A stretch of DNA of 64,000 bases, from the NCBI GenBank assembly GCA_021463865.1, contig JAJTXY010000003.1:186001-250000 (forward strand), given 5' to 3'. Within the stretch, counting starts at the first letter, position 1. Every line of letters starts with the position of its first letter. The stretch comes from Anaerolineae bacterium (lineage in GTDB: Bacteria; Chloroflexota; Anaerolineae; Aggregatilineales; J027). Under the pieces are notes generated by a model that was given only the letters and a program-made list of their open reading frames with translations, searched no databases and was not told the origin of the DNA. Of the stretch, positions 32,927 to 42,154 are shown piece after piece. Made by a program: the position numbers and the translations under genes.

Positions 32927-33616
32927 ATGCCCTTGTCACTGGATTTTGACAAAACAGTTCGTGAGCGATTTGGAGGGCTTGTTAGAAAAACTCAAACGTT
33001 ATGTGAGGAAAACCGCAACAATACACGCACATTTGAAGGGGATGCACTCGCCGAGTTCACTGAGATAAGAACAAGTGCAACCACGCTGATACATCTATTA
33101 GTCATAGAGACAACGTTAAAGGGGAAGTTTGATAGCGACGTAAAAAGCCTCCCTGAAAACATTGATGGGATCACAAAACTGCAAGGTATATTAAAGGCAC
33201 TTCAGCATGATTACAAAACTGGACTCTTAAACTTAGGTACAAAAATAGAAGCCAATATAGCCTTAGACTACATGAGTTTGGCAGAACAACTTTTAGGCGA
33301 GGGAAAAGCGGAGCAGCATGACTACGTTCCCGCTGCTGTATTAGCTGGTGCAGTCCTTGAAGACGCTCTACGCCGCCTATGTGAAAGGCAGAATCCACCC
33401 ATCTCCACAAAAACGAATGGCAAATATAAGATGTTAAAAACCTTGATCGATGACCTCAAACAATCGAGTTTATTTGATGGGCCAAAAGCAAAACAATTGG
33501 AGGCTTGGGCAAGCATACGGAATGTCGCAGCGCATGGGCAATTCGATAAGTTCAAGCGTTCAGATGTTGAACAAATGATTATAGGTATCAAAGATTTTCT
33601 TGCCGATTATATTTAA
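32927..33616 (+). CDS. HEPN-like protein of unknown function
   Basis: 229 residues from ATG 32927 with GGGAG upstream; an in-frame ATG at 32858 has no site. The N-terminal half is helical (FDKTVRERFGGLVRKTQTLCEEN). The C-terminal half has AAVLAGAVLEDALRRLCERQNPP and WASIRNVAAHGQFDKFKRSDVEQMIIGIKDFL, where RNVAAH is an R-x4-H motif like the ribonuclease motif of HEPN domains. The layout recalls DUF4145-type proteins. No nucleotidyltransferase or antitoxin lies beside it. Local base composition is AT-richer than the neighbours, which could indicate transfer. Confidence 0.6.
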   Translation: MPLSLDFDKTVRERFGGLVRKTQTLCEENRNNTRTFEGDALAEFTEIRTSATTLIHLLVIETTLKGKFDSDVKSLPENIDGITKLQGILKALQHDYKTGLLNLGTKIEANIALDYMSLAEQLLGEGKAEQHDYVPAAVLAGAVLEDALRRLCERQNPPISTKTNGKYKMLKTLIDDLKQSSLFDGPKAKQLEAWASIRNVAAHGQFDKFKRSDVEQMIIGIKDFLADYI

Positions 33617-33728
33617 TCTGGCCTAGCAAAGATCAGAAGTGGCTGTTGACCTGAAGAAAGAATACTTGAAAATGGTGTACCTCGTATTAGTCAAGAGGAA
33701 TGACGAATTATCTATTGCTTGGTCAAAG

Positions 33729-34502
33729 TCAACCATCAACCCGCTCCCGTATCCACGCCAAATCCTCTGCTGAAAAATATCCCGGCGGTTCTTTCGCATA
33801 ATTGATGCGCCTTCCCAAAAGTGCCACATCATACGTTTTTTGGAACGCCTCCCCTAAATCCAATCGAATATCGGGGTCTTGATCTAGCAGCGGCACGGGG
33901 ATAATCGGCAAAGTATCCCGAACCGACAGCAGCCAAATTTCCGCAATCGGACGGCGCTTGGCTCGATGCAAAAATATCGTGTAATGGCTTGGCGGTAAAG
34001 GCTGCATCGTCGGTAATTTTTGCCCCGCCCTCAAAAAATCTAGCTCGATTAAATTCAATCGGCTCTCAAGATAAGCCAGCCGTTTATTCAAATACGCTTG
34101 ATACGCCTCGTTACCGGGTTGTTTATTGATGGGAGATAGAATTTCAATTACTGTGACGGGCATTTCGTTGTCCATATAGCGAATTTCTACCGATACTGCT
34201 GTGATTTCTTCGCGCAGGGGCACAGTTAATTCCAATGAAGGGCTAGTAATGCCAGATGGAGATGTTGCAACTAAGCTGGATTGAGGTCGTGCCTGTTCAA
34301 CCACCGCAATATCAGGATAATAGGGATAGGTCGGTTCAGCAAAAAATCCGATTTCCAAACGTGGCTCGGTGGTAGCTAAATAGGGTGTTGGCAAGCGCTC
34401 ATTCAATAAATCACAAATCATATTGCCAAAGCGATTATGAAACATTGACCAAAATGCGGGTTGCTCAATATAGGGGTCGAAGCCGGGAAATGGTGATGCC
34501 AT
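33729..34502 (-). CDS. DUF4058 family protein
   Basis: 257 residues opening with SPFPGFDPYIEQPAFWSMFHNRFGNMICDLLNERLP, the signature of DUF4058, followed by TVIEILSPINKQPGNEAYQAYLNKRLAYLESRLNLIELDFLRAGQ. The conserved acidic/Lys pattern (E ... SP.NK) suggests a PD-(D/E)XK-like core similar to Uma2 proteins, but this is a guess. Family function is unknown and it is common in Cyanobacteria and Chloroflexota. It stands alone. Confidence 0.88.
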   Translation of the reverse strand: MASPFPGFDPYIEQPAFWSMFHNRFGNMICDLLNERLPTPYLATTEPRLEIGFFAEPTYPYYPDIAVVEQARPQSSLVATSPSGITSPSLELTVPLREEITAVSVEIRYMDNEMPVTVIEILSPINKQPGNEAYQAYLNKRLAYLESRLNLIELDFLRAGQKLPTMQPLPPSHYTIFLHRAKRRPIAEIWLLSVRDTLPIIPVPLLDQDPDIRLDLGEAFQKTYDVALLGRRINYAKEPPGYFSAEDLAWIRERVDG

Positions 34503-34569
34503 ATGCTAGATGCCCTTTCCTCATAAAATCATTATAGCAGATGGCTATTGTCACCCGAACGAAGAAATC

Positions 34570-35256
34570 CTATTCTCCAAACAATCGCGCCCCACTATCT
34601 ACAATAACCTCACGCTTGTCTAGCCGTTCCTGAAAAGTCTTTTTCCAACTCACTCCCAGCATAGGACAGGCCCTTAATCCCGCTAATGCCTCCCAATCAT
34701 TTTTGTCATGATGCATCAACCGATTGGCCTCCGTAATCGTCCATTGTGGATACGGATGGTCAATCAGTTCGAAATCTTGGCCTACATCAACAATCCCCTC
34801 CTCCAAAACCCGAAAATACCAACCGGTTGAGCCAATATTTTGCACCTGCACCGCTAAATCTTTAACACCCCAGCGCCGCGCCAATTTCCAACACGGCTGA
34901 CGGGGTTGGGACACTTGCACTGTCGCCGTCCCAATGCGGAAAGTATCCCCAATAGCGACTTCCCCTTCCAGCAGGCCTGCTATCGTCAAATTTTCGCCAA
35001 ATCCGCCATATGGCATATCTGGAAGTCCAAGTTTTTCACGCCAATAGGGATAATGCTCTGATGGAAATACATTCGCGGCCTTATCCACCCCGCCATGATG
35101 TTTTAGATCGGCTTGAGCATCCCCCACAAGGTTGGTACCGTTCAATTTCACAGGGCCAGTGATGGGAGTTTTAAAAATGCTCGTTCGCCATACTTCCCCA
35201 TCGGGCATGGTATAGTCTTGTGGTTGCCCTACTTGAATTGAAAGTAATGTTGGCAT
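34570..35256 (-). CDS. MOSC domain protein, YiiM-like
   Basis: 228 residues with a YiiM-type N-terminal segment, the MOSC core (DLKHHGGVDKAANVFPSEHYPYWREKLG, FGENLTIAGLLEGEVAIGDTFRIGTATVQVSQPRQPCWKL) and a C-terminal three-helix region (TITEANRLMHHDKNDWEALAGLRAC). The Cys in RQPCWKL aligns with the molybdenum-cofactor ligand of MOSC enzymes. YiiM reduces N-hydroxylated compounds. It stands alone next to a divergently transcribed RNA methyltransferase. Confidence 0.88.
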   Translation of the reverse strand: MPTLLSIQVGQPQDYTMPDGEVWRTSIFKTPITGPVKLNGTNLVGDAQADLKHHGGVDKAANVFPSEHYPYWREKLGLPDMPYGGFGENLTIAGLLEGEVAIGDTFRIGTATVQVSQPRQPCWKLARRWGVKDLAVQVQNIGSTGWYFRVLEEGIVDVGQDFELIDHPYPQWTITEANRLMHHDKNDWEALAGLRACPMLGVSWKKTFQERLDKREVIVDSGARLFGE

Positions 35257-35372
35257 GGCATCTTCCCCTTTGAGATTTCATTGAAGTCCCTATAAGATTA
35301 GGCCAATTGCCATGTCTATTCAAGCTATTTTTGCTAATTGACGAGATAAGCGCCGCTTATGGAATTTCAGCG

Positions 35373-36164
35373 ATGACCATCATCACCAGCCCCCAGAACC
35401 CCAAAATCAAATATGTCATCGGCCTGCGAGATCGCCGCGAACGCCTGCAAAGTGGCCTCGTGTTGGTCGAGGGGCATGATGAATTATCCCTTGTGCTGGC
35501 AAGTGGTATCACTCCCACCGAACTATTTTTCTGCCCGACCCTCTTCCGCGACCCTGCCGAACGCGATTTGCTTGACCGCCTATCTCAAACCCGCCTCATT
35601 GAAGTGGATGAGCGTGTCTTTCAAAAAATCGCCTATCGTGAAAATCCCGATGGCTGGCTGGCAACCGTCCCCCTGCCACAAAAATCGCTGGATGAACTGG
35701 CCCTTAGCCTTGCACCGTTTATTGTGGTCGCGGAGGGAGTGGAGAAACCGGGTAATCTTGGGGCCATGCTGCGTACCGCTGATTCTGCCGGGGTGGATGC
35801 GGTCATTGCCTCCGACCCGCTGACCGATTGGGGCAATCCGAATGTCGTCCGCGCCAGCAAAGGCACATTGTTCACCGTGCAGGTCTCCGAGGGCCGCCAC
35901 GCTGAAATTGTGGATTGGCTTAAAGGGCGGGGGATTCAGAGTGTCGTCGCCACCCCCGATGCAACCATACCCTTTACCGAAGCCGATTTCACTAAGCCGA
36001 TTGCGATTGTGATGGGGACTGAACACGAAGGCGTCAGCGAGGCATGGTTACGCGCCGCCGATATTGCTGTGAGCATCCCCATGTTTGGCAAGGTCAATTC
36101 GCTAAATGTCTCTGCCGCCGCCGCCCTGATGATGTACGAGGTCGTGCGCCAGCGCCATTCTTAA
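35373..36164 (+). CDS. TrmH/SpoU-family RNA 2'-O-methyltransferase
   Basis: 263 residues from ATG 35373 (MTIITSPQNPKIKYV). An N-terminal substrate-binding domain (RDRRERLQSGLVLVEGHDEL) precedes the SPOUT knot with the three SpoU motifs: EGVEKPGNLGAMLRTADSAGVDAVI, IVMGTEHEGVS and IPMFGKVNSLNVSAAAALMMYE. It methylates a ribose in rRNA or tRNA using SAM; the target cannot be assigned. The in-frame ATG at 35307 is less likely since the extra segment is not family-like. Confidence 0.92.
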   Translation: MTIITSPQNPKIKYVIGLRDRRERLQSGLVLVEGHDELSLVLASGITPTELFFCPTLFRDPAERDLLDRLSQTRLIEVDERVFQKIAYRENPDGWLATVPLPQKSLDELALSLAPFIVVAEGVEKPGNLGAMLRTADSAGVDAVIASDPLTDWGNPNVVRASKGTLFTVQVSEGRHAEIVDWLKGRGIQSVVATPDATIPFTEADFTKPIAIVMGTEHEGVSEAWLRAADIAVSIPMFGKVNSLNVSAAAALMMYEVVRQRHS

Positions 36165-36220
36165 ATTTAAATTAGAATATATGTTTCATTTTTCTCCCTT
36201 ATATGGCCCCGCTTTGAATT

Positions 36221-36236
36221 CGTAACCATGGTTACG
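36221..36236. promoter_or_regulatory. Perfect 16-bp palindrome upstream of the pullulanase gene
   Basis: CGTAACCATGGTTACG is fully symmetric. A second inverted repeat, GTTCT-N7-AGAAC, lies at 36245-36261 and overlaps a TATAAT at 36263-36268. Symmetric sites of this size at a polysaccharide-degradation gene suggest a LacI-type sugar-responsive operator; no regulator is encoded nearby. Confidence 0.5.
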
Positions 36237-36386
36237 GATTTATGGTTCTTACACATAGAACATATAATCTATAACTTGAAGAAAAATGTGAGATTAATCA
36301 TGTGCGGCAGCAGCCAAGAGGCGTTAAAATGGGAGGGTCAAAAAGTTTTTTTAGCGACATTTTTTGCAAAGGAGCTAGGAGCTACA

Positions 36387-39300
36387 ATGCACCAACTTTC
36401 AAGGGCATTCCATCGTCTGATGGTGCCTATCATTTTGTTCGCAGTAGTCCTCTCAATTCTGACTCCCATTCTTCCGACACCCGTCATCGCCCAAACTGAA
36501 CAACCCCAAAGTGTGACCATCGCGGGGACAATTCAGGCGTTGTTGGGCTGTCCGAGTGATTGGCAGCCCGAATGTGATGTCACGTTTTTGACCTATGACG
36601 AGGTCAGCGATCTTTGGTTAGGCTCATGGGAACTTCCCGCTGGTGATTATGAATATAAAGCCGCGTTGAATGGGTCATGGACGGAAAATTATGGCCTCAA
36701 CGCCGAACCGAGTGGCCCCAATATTCCGTTATCCTTAGCGGAGACGACCACCGTCACCTTTTATTACAGCCACAATACCCACTGGATTACCGATAATGTC
36801 AATTCGATTATCGCCACTGTCCCCGGCAGTTATCAAAGTGAGCTAGGCTGTCCCGATACCAACGGTAACGGTGGTGATTGGGAACCGGCCTGCTTGCTGA
36901 CTTGGCTGCAAGACCCCGATGGTGACGGCGTGTACACCTTTACCGCGATTGGTCTCCCCGAAGGGTCATTCGAAGCAAAAGTCGCTGTGAATCTCTCTTG
37001 GGATGAAAACTACGGCTTGGATGGCGCTCCGGGCGGTGCCAATATCCCCTTTGCCACATCCGCTGACCCCACTGTTTTTGAATGGGATTCCAATTCCAAA
37101 GTCATGACAATTGTCAGTTCCGCCGAAGCCCCAACAACAACTGGCACAACGGCACTACCCCAAAGCGTAGCCATCGCAGGGACGGTTCAGAGCGTTTTGG
37201 GCTGTCCGGGTGACTGGCAACCAGAATGTGAGGCCACCTTCCTCACCTATGATGAGACCAGCGATCTATGGTCAGGCTCATGGGAACTCCCCGCTGGTGA
37301 TTATGAATATAAAGCGGCTTTGAATGGTGGATGGGCTGAAAATTACGGTCTAAACGCCCTCCGCGATGGCCCGAACATTCCACTGTCTTTAGCCGAAGCA
37401 ACCACCGTCACCTTTTATTACAGCCACAACACCCACTGGATTACCGATAATGTCAATTCCATTATCGCTACCGTGCCGGGAAGTTATCAAAGCGAAGTCG
37501 GCTGCCCAGATACCAATGGCAATGGTGGTGACTGGGAACCGGCCTGCTTGCTGACGTGGCTGCAAGACCCCGACGGCGACGGCATTTATACCTACTCTGC
37601 GAGTGGTGTGCCCGAAGGCGCTTTCGAGGCAAAGGTCGCCGTTAACCTCTCATGGGACGAAAACTATGGGGCGGATGGTGCTCCCGGTGGTGGCAATATT
37701 GCCTTTACCTCCATTGGCAAAGAAGTCCTCTTTGAATGGAACTCGGAAACCAAAGTTATGGTTATCAACGCGGCTGGTGCCCCTAAAGGCAATCTATCTA
37801 TGCTACAGGCCCATTGGGTGACACCCGACACGATTGCGTGGGACGTGGATGCTCCCGAGGGCAGCATCTTTACCCTATACTATGCGCCTGATGGGGGCCT
37901 TACCTTGACTTCCACTGGCGTCACAGGTGGCGAATCCTTCCCACTGACAGTGGATGAAGCCGGATTAAGCGAAGCCGTCTTAGCGAAATTCCCGCATCTC
38001 GAAGGCGCGTTGGCTCTAAAATTGAGTGATGCAGCCCGTATACCCGAATTACTCAAAGGGCAGGTCGCGGTTGGCGTCATTGACCCCGATGGCAACGCAT
38101 TGGATGCGACAGGCCTGCAAATTCCGGGCGTGCTGGACGAACTGTATACCTACGACGGCAAACTTGGCCCGGTCTACAGCGCCGATGGCATCAGCATCAG
38201 TGTCTGGGCACCCACCGCCCGTAACGTTACCCTCCACATTTTTGCTGATTCCGCCGAAGCGACCACCAGCACCACCTCGCCTATGACGCTTGACCCCGCC
38301 ACAGGTGTCTGGACGGCAACTGGTTCGGTGGAGGATTGGAATGGCAAGTTCTATCTATATGAAGTTGAAGTGTATGTGCCCAAAGAAGGGGCAGTAGTCA
38401 AGAATTTAGTGACTGACCCCTACTCGGTTAGCCTTTCGACGAACAGCACCCGCAGCCAGATTGTTGACCTGTCTGACCCATCGCTTGCCCCGACTGGTTG
38501 GGTAGAGTTGCAGAAACCGCCACTCGCCGCGCCGGAAGATATTGTGTTGTATGAACTGCATGTCCGCGATTTCAGTGTCAGTGATCCGGCTGTACCCGAC
38601 GAATTGAAGGGAACATACAAGGCCTTCACGCTGACCAATAGCAACGGGATGCAGCACTTAATCGCGCTAGCACAGGCGGGCTTGACGCATATCCATCTGC
38701 TGCCCGTATTCGACATTGCGACCATCAATGAAGACCGCGCCGCATGGGTCGGCCCAACCTTTGAAGAACTGGCGGGATTTGGCCCAGCAGCCTCCAACCA
38801 ACAGGAACTCATTGACGCCACTCGTGACCAAGACGGCTTCAATTGGGGCTATGATCCTTACCATTACAGCGTGCCCGAAGGCAGTTATTCCACCAATCCT
38901 GATGGCACAACTCGCATCGTTGAATTCCGCGAAATGGTACAGGCCCTTAATCAAAACGGCCTGCGGGTGGTAATGGATGTGGTCTATAACCACACCAATT
39001 CCAGCGGTCAGAACGAAAAATCCGTGCTTGATCGTATCGTCCCCGGCTACTATCACCGTTTGGATGACAATGGCACAGTTGCCACCAGCACCTGCTGCGC
39101 CAACACCGCCACCGAACACAACATGATGGAAAAACTCATGATTGACTCGGTAGTCATGTGGGCCACCCAGTACAAGGTAGATGGCTTCCGCTTTGACCTG
39201 ATGGGTCATCATATGCGTACCAATATGGAGCATGTACGGGCAGCATTGGATGCCTTGACGATTGAAAACAGCGGCGTAGATGGCAAATCCATTTATCTCT

Positions 39301-40418
39301 ACGGTGAAGGTTGGGATTTTGGCGAAGTGGCCCAAAATGCACGCGGCATCAATGCGACCCAATTAAATATGGGTGGCACAGGCATCGGCACGTTTAATGA
39401 CCGTCTGCGTGACGCGGTGCGTGGTGGCAGTCCCTTTGGCGGCTTCCAAGATCAAGGTTTCGTCAGCGGCCTATCGCTTGAACCCAACGGCGTCACCGAT
39501 GGCACACCTGAAGAACAAGCGGCCCGTTTGCTGCATTTCGCCGACCAGATCAAGGTTGGGTTGGCAGGCAATCTGCGTGATTATACGGTAGTCAACGCCG
39601 AGGGTGAAACCGTCACTGGAGCAGAAATTGACTATAACGGCAACCCCACCGGATACACCCTCGACCCGCAAGAACATATCGTCTATGCCGAGGCGCATGA
39701 TAATCAGACGCTGTTTGACCTGATTCAATACAAAGCACCGGAAGCAGCCACCGTCGCGGATCGGGTGCGGATGCAAAATCTCGGTATTGATATTGTGGCA
39801 CTCAGTCAAGGCGTGCCGTTCTTCCATGCCGGAATGGATATGCTGCGTTCGAAGTCAATGGATAAGAACAGCTATAACTCCGGCGACTGGTTCAACGTAC
39901 TCGACTTCACCTATCAAACCAACAACTGGGCGGTTGGCTTACCACCTGAAGGCGACAATGGCGGCGATTGGCCTGTCATTCAGCCCTTGCTGGAAAATCC
40001 CAATATCGTCCCCGGCCCAGATGACATCATGAACACGGTCCTGCACTTCCGCGAGATGCTGCAAATTCGCAAGAGTTCATCCTTGTTCCGTTTGCAGACG
40101 GCGGCCCAAATTCAAGAACAGGTACGCTTCTTTAATAATGGCCCAGAGCAAATGCCCGGTGTCATTGTGATGCAAATTGTCGAAGGCAGCGGCGGCGATA
40201 TTGACCCGAACTATGATATGGTCGTGATCATCTTCAACGCGACGGGTGCGGATATTACCTATACCGAAGCGCAGTTGGCGGGCCTGACCCTTCAACTCCA
40301 TCCGGTACAGGCGGCTTCCACTGACCCAATCGTACAAGGATCGGCCTATGACAGCGCCTCTGGTACATTCACCATTCCGGCACGCACCACCGCCGTGTTC
40401 GTGATGCCAGCGCAGTAA
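36387..40418 (+). CDS. Secreted type I pullulanase (GH13) with duplicated N-terminal modules
   Basis: 1343 residues from ATG 36387, with AGGAG five bases upstream. A signal peptide (FHRLMVPIILFAVVLSIL ... VIA) is followed by four X25/starch-binding-like modules arranged as two tandem pairs, an all-beta region, a CBM48-like domain (ISISVWAPTARNVTLHIF) and the GH13 barrel. Catalytic residues are Asp937 (DGFRFD), Glu974 (GEGWDFG) and Asp1105 (EAHDN); the substrate motif VVYNHTN is present. It cleaves alpha-1,6 branches of starch or pullulan outside the cell. The two module pairs are about 85 percent alike at DNA level by eye, indicating recent duplication. Confidence 0.93.
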   Translation: MHQLSRAFHRLMVPIILFAVVLSILTPILPTPVIAQTEQPQSVTIAGTIQALLGCPSDWQPECDVTFLTYDEVSDLWLGSWELPAGDYEYKAALNGSWTENYGLNAEPSGPNIPLSLAETTTVTFYYSHNTHWITDNVNSIIATVPGSYQSELGCPDTNGNGGDWEPACLLTWLQDPDGDGVYTFTAIGLPEGSFEAKVAVNLSWDENYGLDGAPGGANIPFATSADPTVFEWDSNSKVMTIVSSAEAPTTTGTTALPQSVAIAGTVQSVLGCPGDWQPECEATFLTYDETSDLWSGSWELPAGDYEYKAALNGGWAENYGLNALRDGPNIPLSLAEATTVTFYYSHNTHWITDNVNSIIATVPGSYQSEVGCPDTNGNGGDWEPACLLTWLQDPDGDGIYTYSASGVPEGAFEAKVAVNLSWDENYGADGAPGGGNIAFTSIGKEVLFEWNSETKVMVINAAGAPKGNLSMLQAHWVTPDTIAWDVDAPEGSIFTLYYAPDGGLTLTSTGVTGGESFPLTVDEAGLSEAVLAKFPHLEGALALKLSDAARIPELLKGQVAVGVIDPDGNALDATGLQIPGVLDELYTYDGKLGPVYSADGISISVWAPTARNVTLHIFADSAEATTSTTSPMTLDPATGVWTATGSVEDWNGKFYLYEVEVYVPKEGAVVKNLVTDPYSVSLSTNSTRSQIVDLSDPSLAPTGWVELQKPPLAAPEDIVLYELHVRDFSVSDPAVPDELKGTYKAFTLTNSNGMQHLIALAQAGLTHIHLLPVFDIATINEDRAAWVGPTFEELAGFGPAASNQQELIDATRDQDGFNWGYDPYHYSVPEGSYSTNPDGTTRIVEFREMVQALNQNGLRVVMDVVYNHTNSSGQNEKSVLDRIVPGYYHRLDDNGTVATSTCCANTATEHNMMEKLMIDSVVMWATQYKVDGFRFDLMGHHMRTNMEHVRAALDALTIENSGVDGKSIYLYGEGWDFGEVAQNARGINATQLNMGGTGIGTFNDRLRDAVRGGSPFGGFQDQGFVSGLSLEPNGVTDGTPEEQAARLLHFADQIKVGLAGNLRDYTVVNAEGETVTGAEIDYNGNPTGYTLDPQEHIVYAEAHDNQTLFDLIQYKAPEAATVADRVRMQNLGIDIVALSQGVPFFHAGMDMLRSKSMDKNSYNSGDWFNVLDFTYQTNNWAVGLPPEGDNGGDWPVIQPLLENPNIVPGPDDIMNTVLHFREMLQIRKSSSLFRLQTAAQIQEQVRFFNNGPEQMPGVIVMQIVEGSGGDIDPNYDMVVIIFNATGADITYTEAQLAGLTLQLHPVQAASTDPIVQGSAYDSASGTFTIPARTTAVFVMPAQ
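36507..37775 (+). repeat. Tandem duplication of ~654-bp module pair inside the pullulanase gene
   Basis: Unit 1 begins at 36507 and unit 2 at 37161. Both encode the same order: SV(T/A)IAGT, DWQPEC, WELPAGDYEYKAALNG, YYSHNTHWITDNVNSIIATVPGSYQSE, GDWEPACLLTWLQDPDGDG and EAKVAVNLSWDENYG. Many segments are identical in DNA, so this is a recent in-frame duplication. Confidence 0.85.
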
Positions 40419-40439
40419 ACATCACAAATTTTTAAATCC

Positions 40440-40474
40440 AAAGGGAGCAGGTCTTCGGACTTGCCCCTTTTTTT
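40440..40474 (+). terminator. Terminator after the pullulanase gene
   Basis: Twelve-pair stem with one bulged A, arms AAGGGAGCAGGTC and GACTTGCCCCTT, capped by a TTCG tetraloop and followed by seven T. It ends at the stop codon of the converging carbonic-anhydrase-like gene. Confidence 0.9.
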
Positions 40475-40979
40475 ATTCCCCTGCCATAAACGCCCTTGAA
40501 CGCATCACATACGTTTCCGCAGAAAGATAATTGCGGTTGATGTCATCCTCAGTCAATTCGCGCACCGCTTTGGCAGGACTCCCTAAAATCAAGACACCCG
40601 ATGGGAAAACCTTGCCTTCGGTGATGAGTGCCCCTGCACCCACAATACAATTATCACCCACAACTGCGCCATTCAAGATAATCGCCCCCATGCCAATCAC
40701 CGTGTTAGTGCCAATTTTTGCCCCATGCACAATCGCACCATGTCCCACTGTGACCCCTTCACCGATTTCAGCCGGAAAACCGGGGTCGGCATGGAGAATT
40801 GCCCCATCTTGAATGTTGCTGCGTGCGCCAATGGTGATGGGGGTGGTATCGCCGCGCAAAACGGCATTAAACCAAACGCTGGTCAGGTCGGCTAAGGTGA
40901 CATCGCCAACAATCACCGCGCCGGATGCAACAAATGTGCTGGGGTGGATTTGGTTAGGTCGAAATTGAGTATCAAACAT
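40473..40979 (-). CDS. Gamma-carbonic-anhydrase family protein (left-handed beta helix)
   Basis: 168 residues of hexapeptide repeats (V-G-D-x, IGARSNIQDGAILHADPG, VTVGHGAIVHGAKIGTNTVIGMGAIILNG), followed by a C-terminal helix. The three zinc-binding His of the family are at His63, His80 and His85. Such YrdA/CaiE-type proteins form trimers; some hydrate carbon dioxide and many are of uncertain activity. It stands alone between converging and diverging neighbours. Confidence 0.92.
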   Translation of the reverse strand: MFDTQFRPNQIHPSTFVASGAVIVGDVTLADLTSVWFNAVLRGDTTPITIGARSNIQDGAILHADPGFPAEIGEGVTVGHGAIVHGAKIGTNTVIGMGAIILNGAVVGDNCIVGAGALITEGKVFPSGVLILGSPAKAVRELTEDDINRNYLSAETYVMRSRAFMAGE

Positions 40980-41116
40980 AATGCCTCACTTGGGTGTATT
41001 AAATGAAAATCTGATTAATATTGCTTAAAATTGCGGTTTAGGCAGTAACCTTTTAGGGCTACTATGAGTCAAATATACAGATACATGGTGACGGAAGACA
41101 GTGAGGAGTTATTGTT

Positions 41117-41401
41117 ATGCCCAAGGCAATTTGGAATGGTGTTGTGATCGCAGAAAGTAATCGTACCGAGATGGTTGAAGGCAACCATTATTTTCCGCCG
41201 GAAACCGTCAAATCTGAATTTCTAAGCGAAAGCCAAAAGAAAACCATCTGTGGGTGGAAGGGCGAGGCCAGCTATTACAATATCGAAGTCAACGGGCAAA
41301 CGAATTTGAATGCCGCTTGGTATTACCCGAACCCCAAATCTGCCGCCAACAACATCAAGGGTTATGTGGCTTTTTGGCGCGGTGTAAAAGTTGAACCCTA
41401 A
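41117..41401 (+). CDS. DUF427 domain protein
   Basis: 94 residues with the full DUF427 pattern: AIWNGVVIAESNRTEMVEGNHYFPPETV, CGWKGEASYYNIEVNG, NAAWYYPNPKSAANNIKGYVAFWRGVKVE. It is a small beta barrel of unknown function, common as a single-domain protein in bacteria. Followed by a terminator, so it is monocistronic. Confidence 0.92.
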   Translation: MPKAIWNGVVIAESNRTEMVEGNHYFPPETVKSEFLSESQKKTICGWKGEASYYNIEVNGQTNLNAAWYYPNPKSAANNIKGYVAFWRGVKVEP

Positions 41402-41426
41402 ACCTGACGTATCGTAAATTTCAGAA

Positions 41427-41456
41427 GGTACGCCTCCAAAGTGCGTGCCTTTTTTG
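41427..41456 (+). terminator. Terminator after DUF427 gene
   Basis: Seven-pair stem GGTACGC/GCGTGCC with a nine-base loop, followed by six T. Confidence 0.8.
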
Positions 41457-41521
41457 TTCCCTTTTTATCAGAGCGTGTTACACTTGAGAGTACGCTCAAA
41501 ATCCACCATAGGAATATCTCA

Positions 41522-42043
41522 ATGGCGAAACTCGACAGTTATTTGGCACGCAAATCATCGGTTTTAGCGGAACGACGCACCGATTTCCAAAACACCCCTG
41601 AGAAAGCTGTTATCACATTAACCGCTTCATCCAAAGTAGCAGGCATTACGGGCGCAAGGCCGACCAAGATGGGTGAATCCGTCATGGTGACAGATGCCGC
41701 ACCCGGTTTGGCCGGACATGCGTTGGGGCCAACTGCGCCGGAAGTGTTGTTGGGTGCAGTCGCAAGTTGCCTAGTGCATACCTATTTGATTCAAGCCGCG
41801 TTGATGAATATCCCGCTCGATCACGTCGAGATCGAGATTATGGGCAAATTGGATATGGCAGGGGTAGTCGGATTGCCCTATGATAAACCCCCACGCTTGC
41901 AGGATATTACTTACACGGCCCATGTTGAAAGTCCAGCATCCGGCGACGACCTGCGGCGCTTGCATGAAGAAGTCGAAATGACCTGTCCGGTGCTGAATAC
42001 AATTCGATACCCAGTGGAAATTCAACGAAATTCAGAAAGCTAG
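41522..42043 (+). CDS. OsmC-family protein
   Basis: 173 residues from ATG 41522 (MAKLDSYLARKSSV). The OsmC/Ohr fold is shown by GPTAPEVLLGAVASCLVHTYLIQAALMNIPLDHVEIEIMGKLD and VEMTCPVLNTIR, which hold the two redox Cys (ASC and MTC). Typical activity is thiol-dependent reduction of organic hydroperoxides. Neighbouring genes do not suggest a particular oxidant. Confidence 0.9.
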   Translation: MAKLDSYLARKSSVLAERRTDFQNTPEKAVITLTASSKVAGITGARPTKMGESVMVTDAAPGLAGHALGPTAPEVLLGAVASCLVHTYLIQAALMNIPLDHVEIEIMGKLDMAGVVGLPYDKPPRLQDITYTAHVESPASGDDLRRLHEEVEMTCPVLNTIRYPVEIQRNSES

Positions 42044-42154
42044 AAACGCCACCCACAAGGGTTTTTGTATTCTTGTGGGCTTGAATGTATAGTAAACTAA
42101 GCATCGAACTTTTGAATAAAGTTTTACCACGCTAAACGAGGACGCTGATCTGTT

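Noticed and set aside
38667-39362. Long minus-strand ORF inside the pullulanase gene
   Set aside because: It is a shadow of a well-supported GH13 gene with intact catalytic residues.
42054-42081. Inverted repeat CCCACAAG/CTTGTGGG after the OsmC gene as a terminator
   Set aside because: No T-tract follows on either strand; it may be a weak hairpin only.
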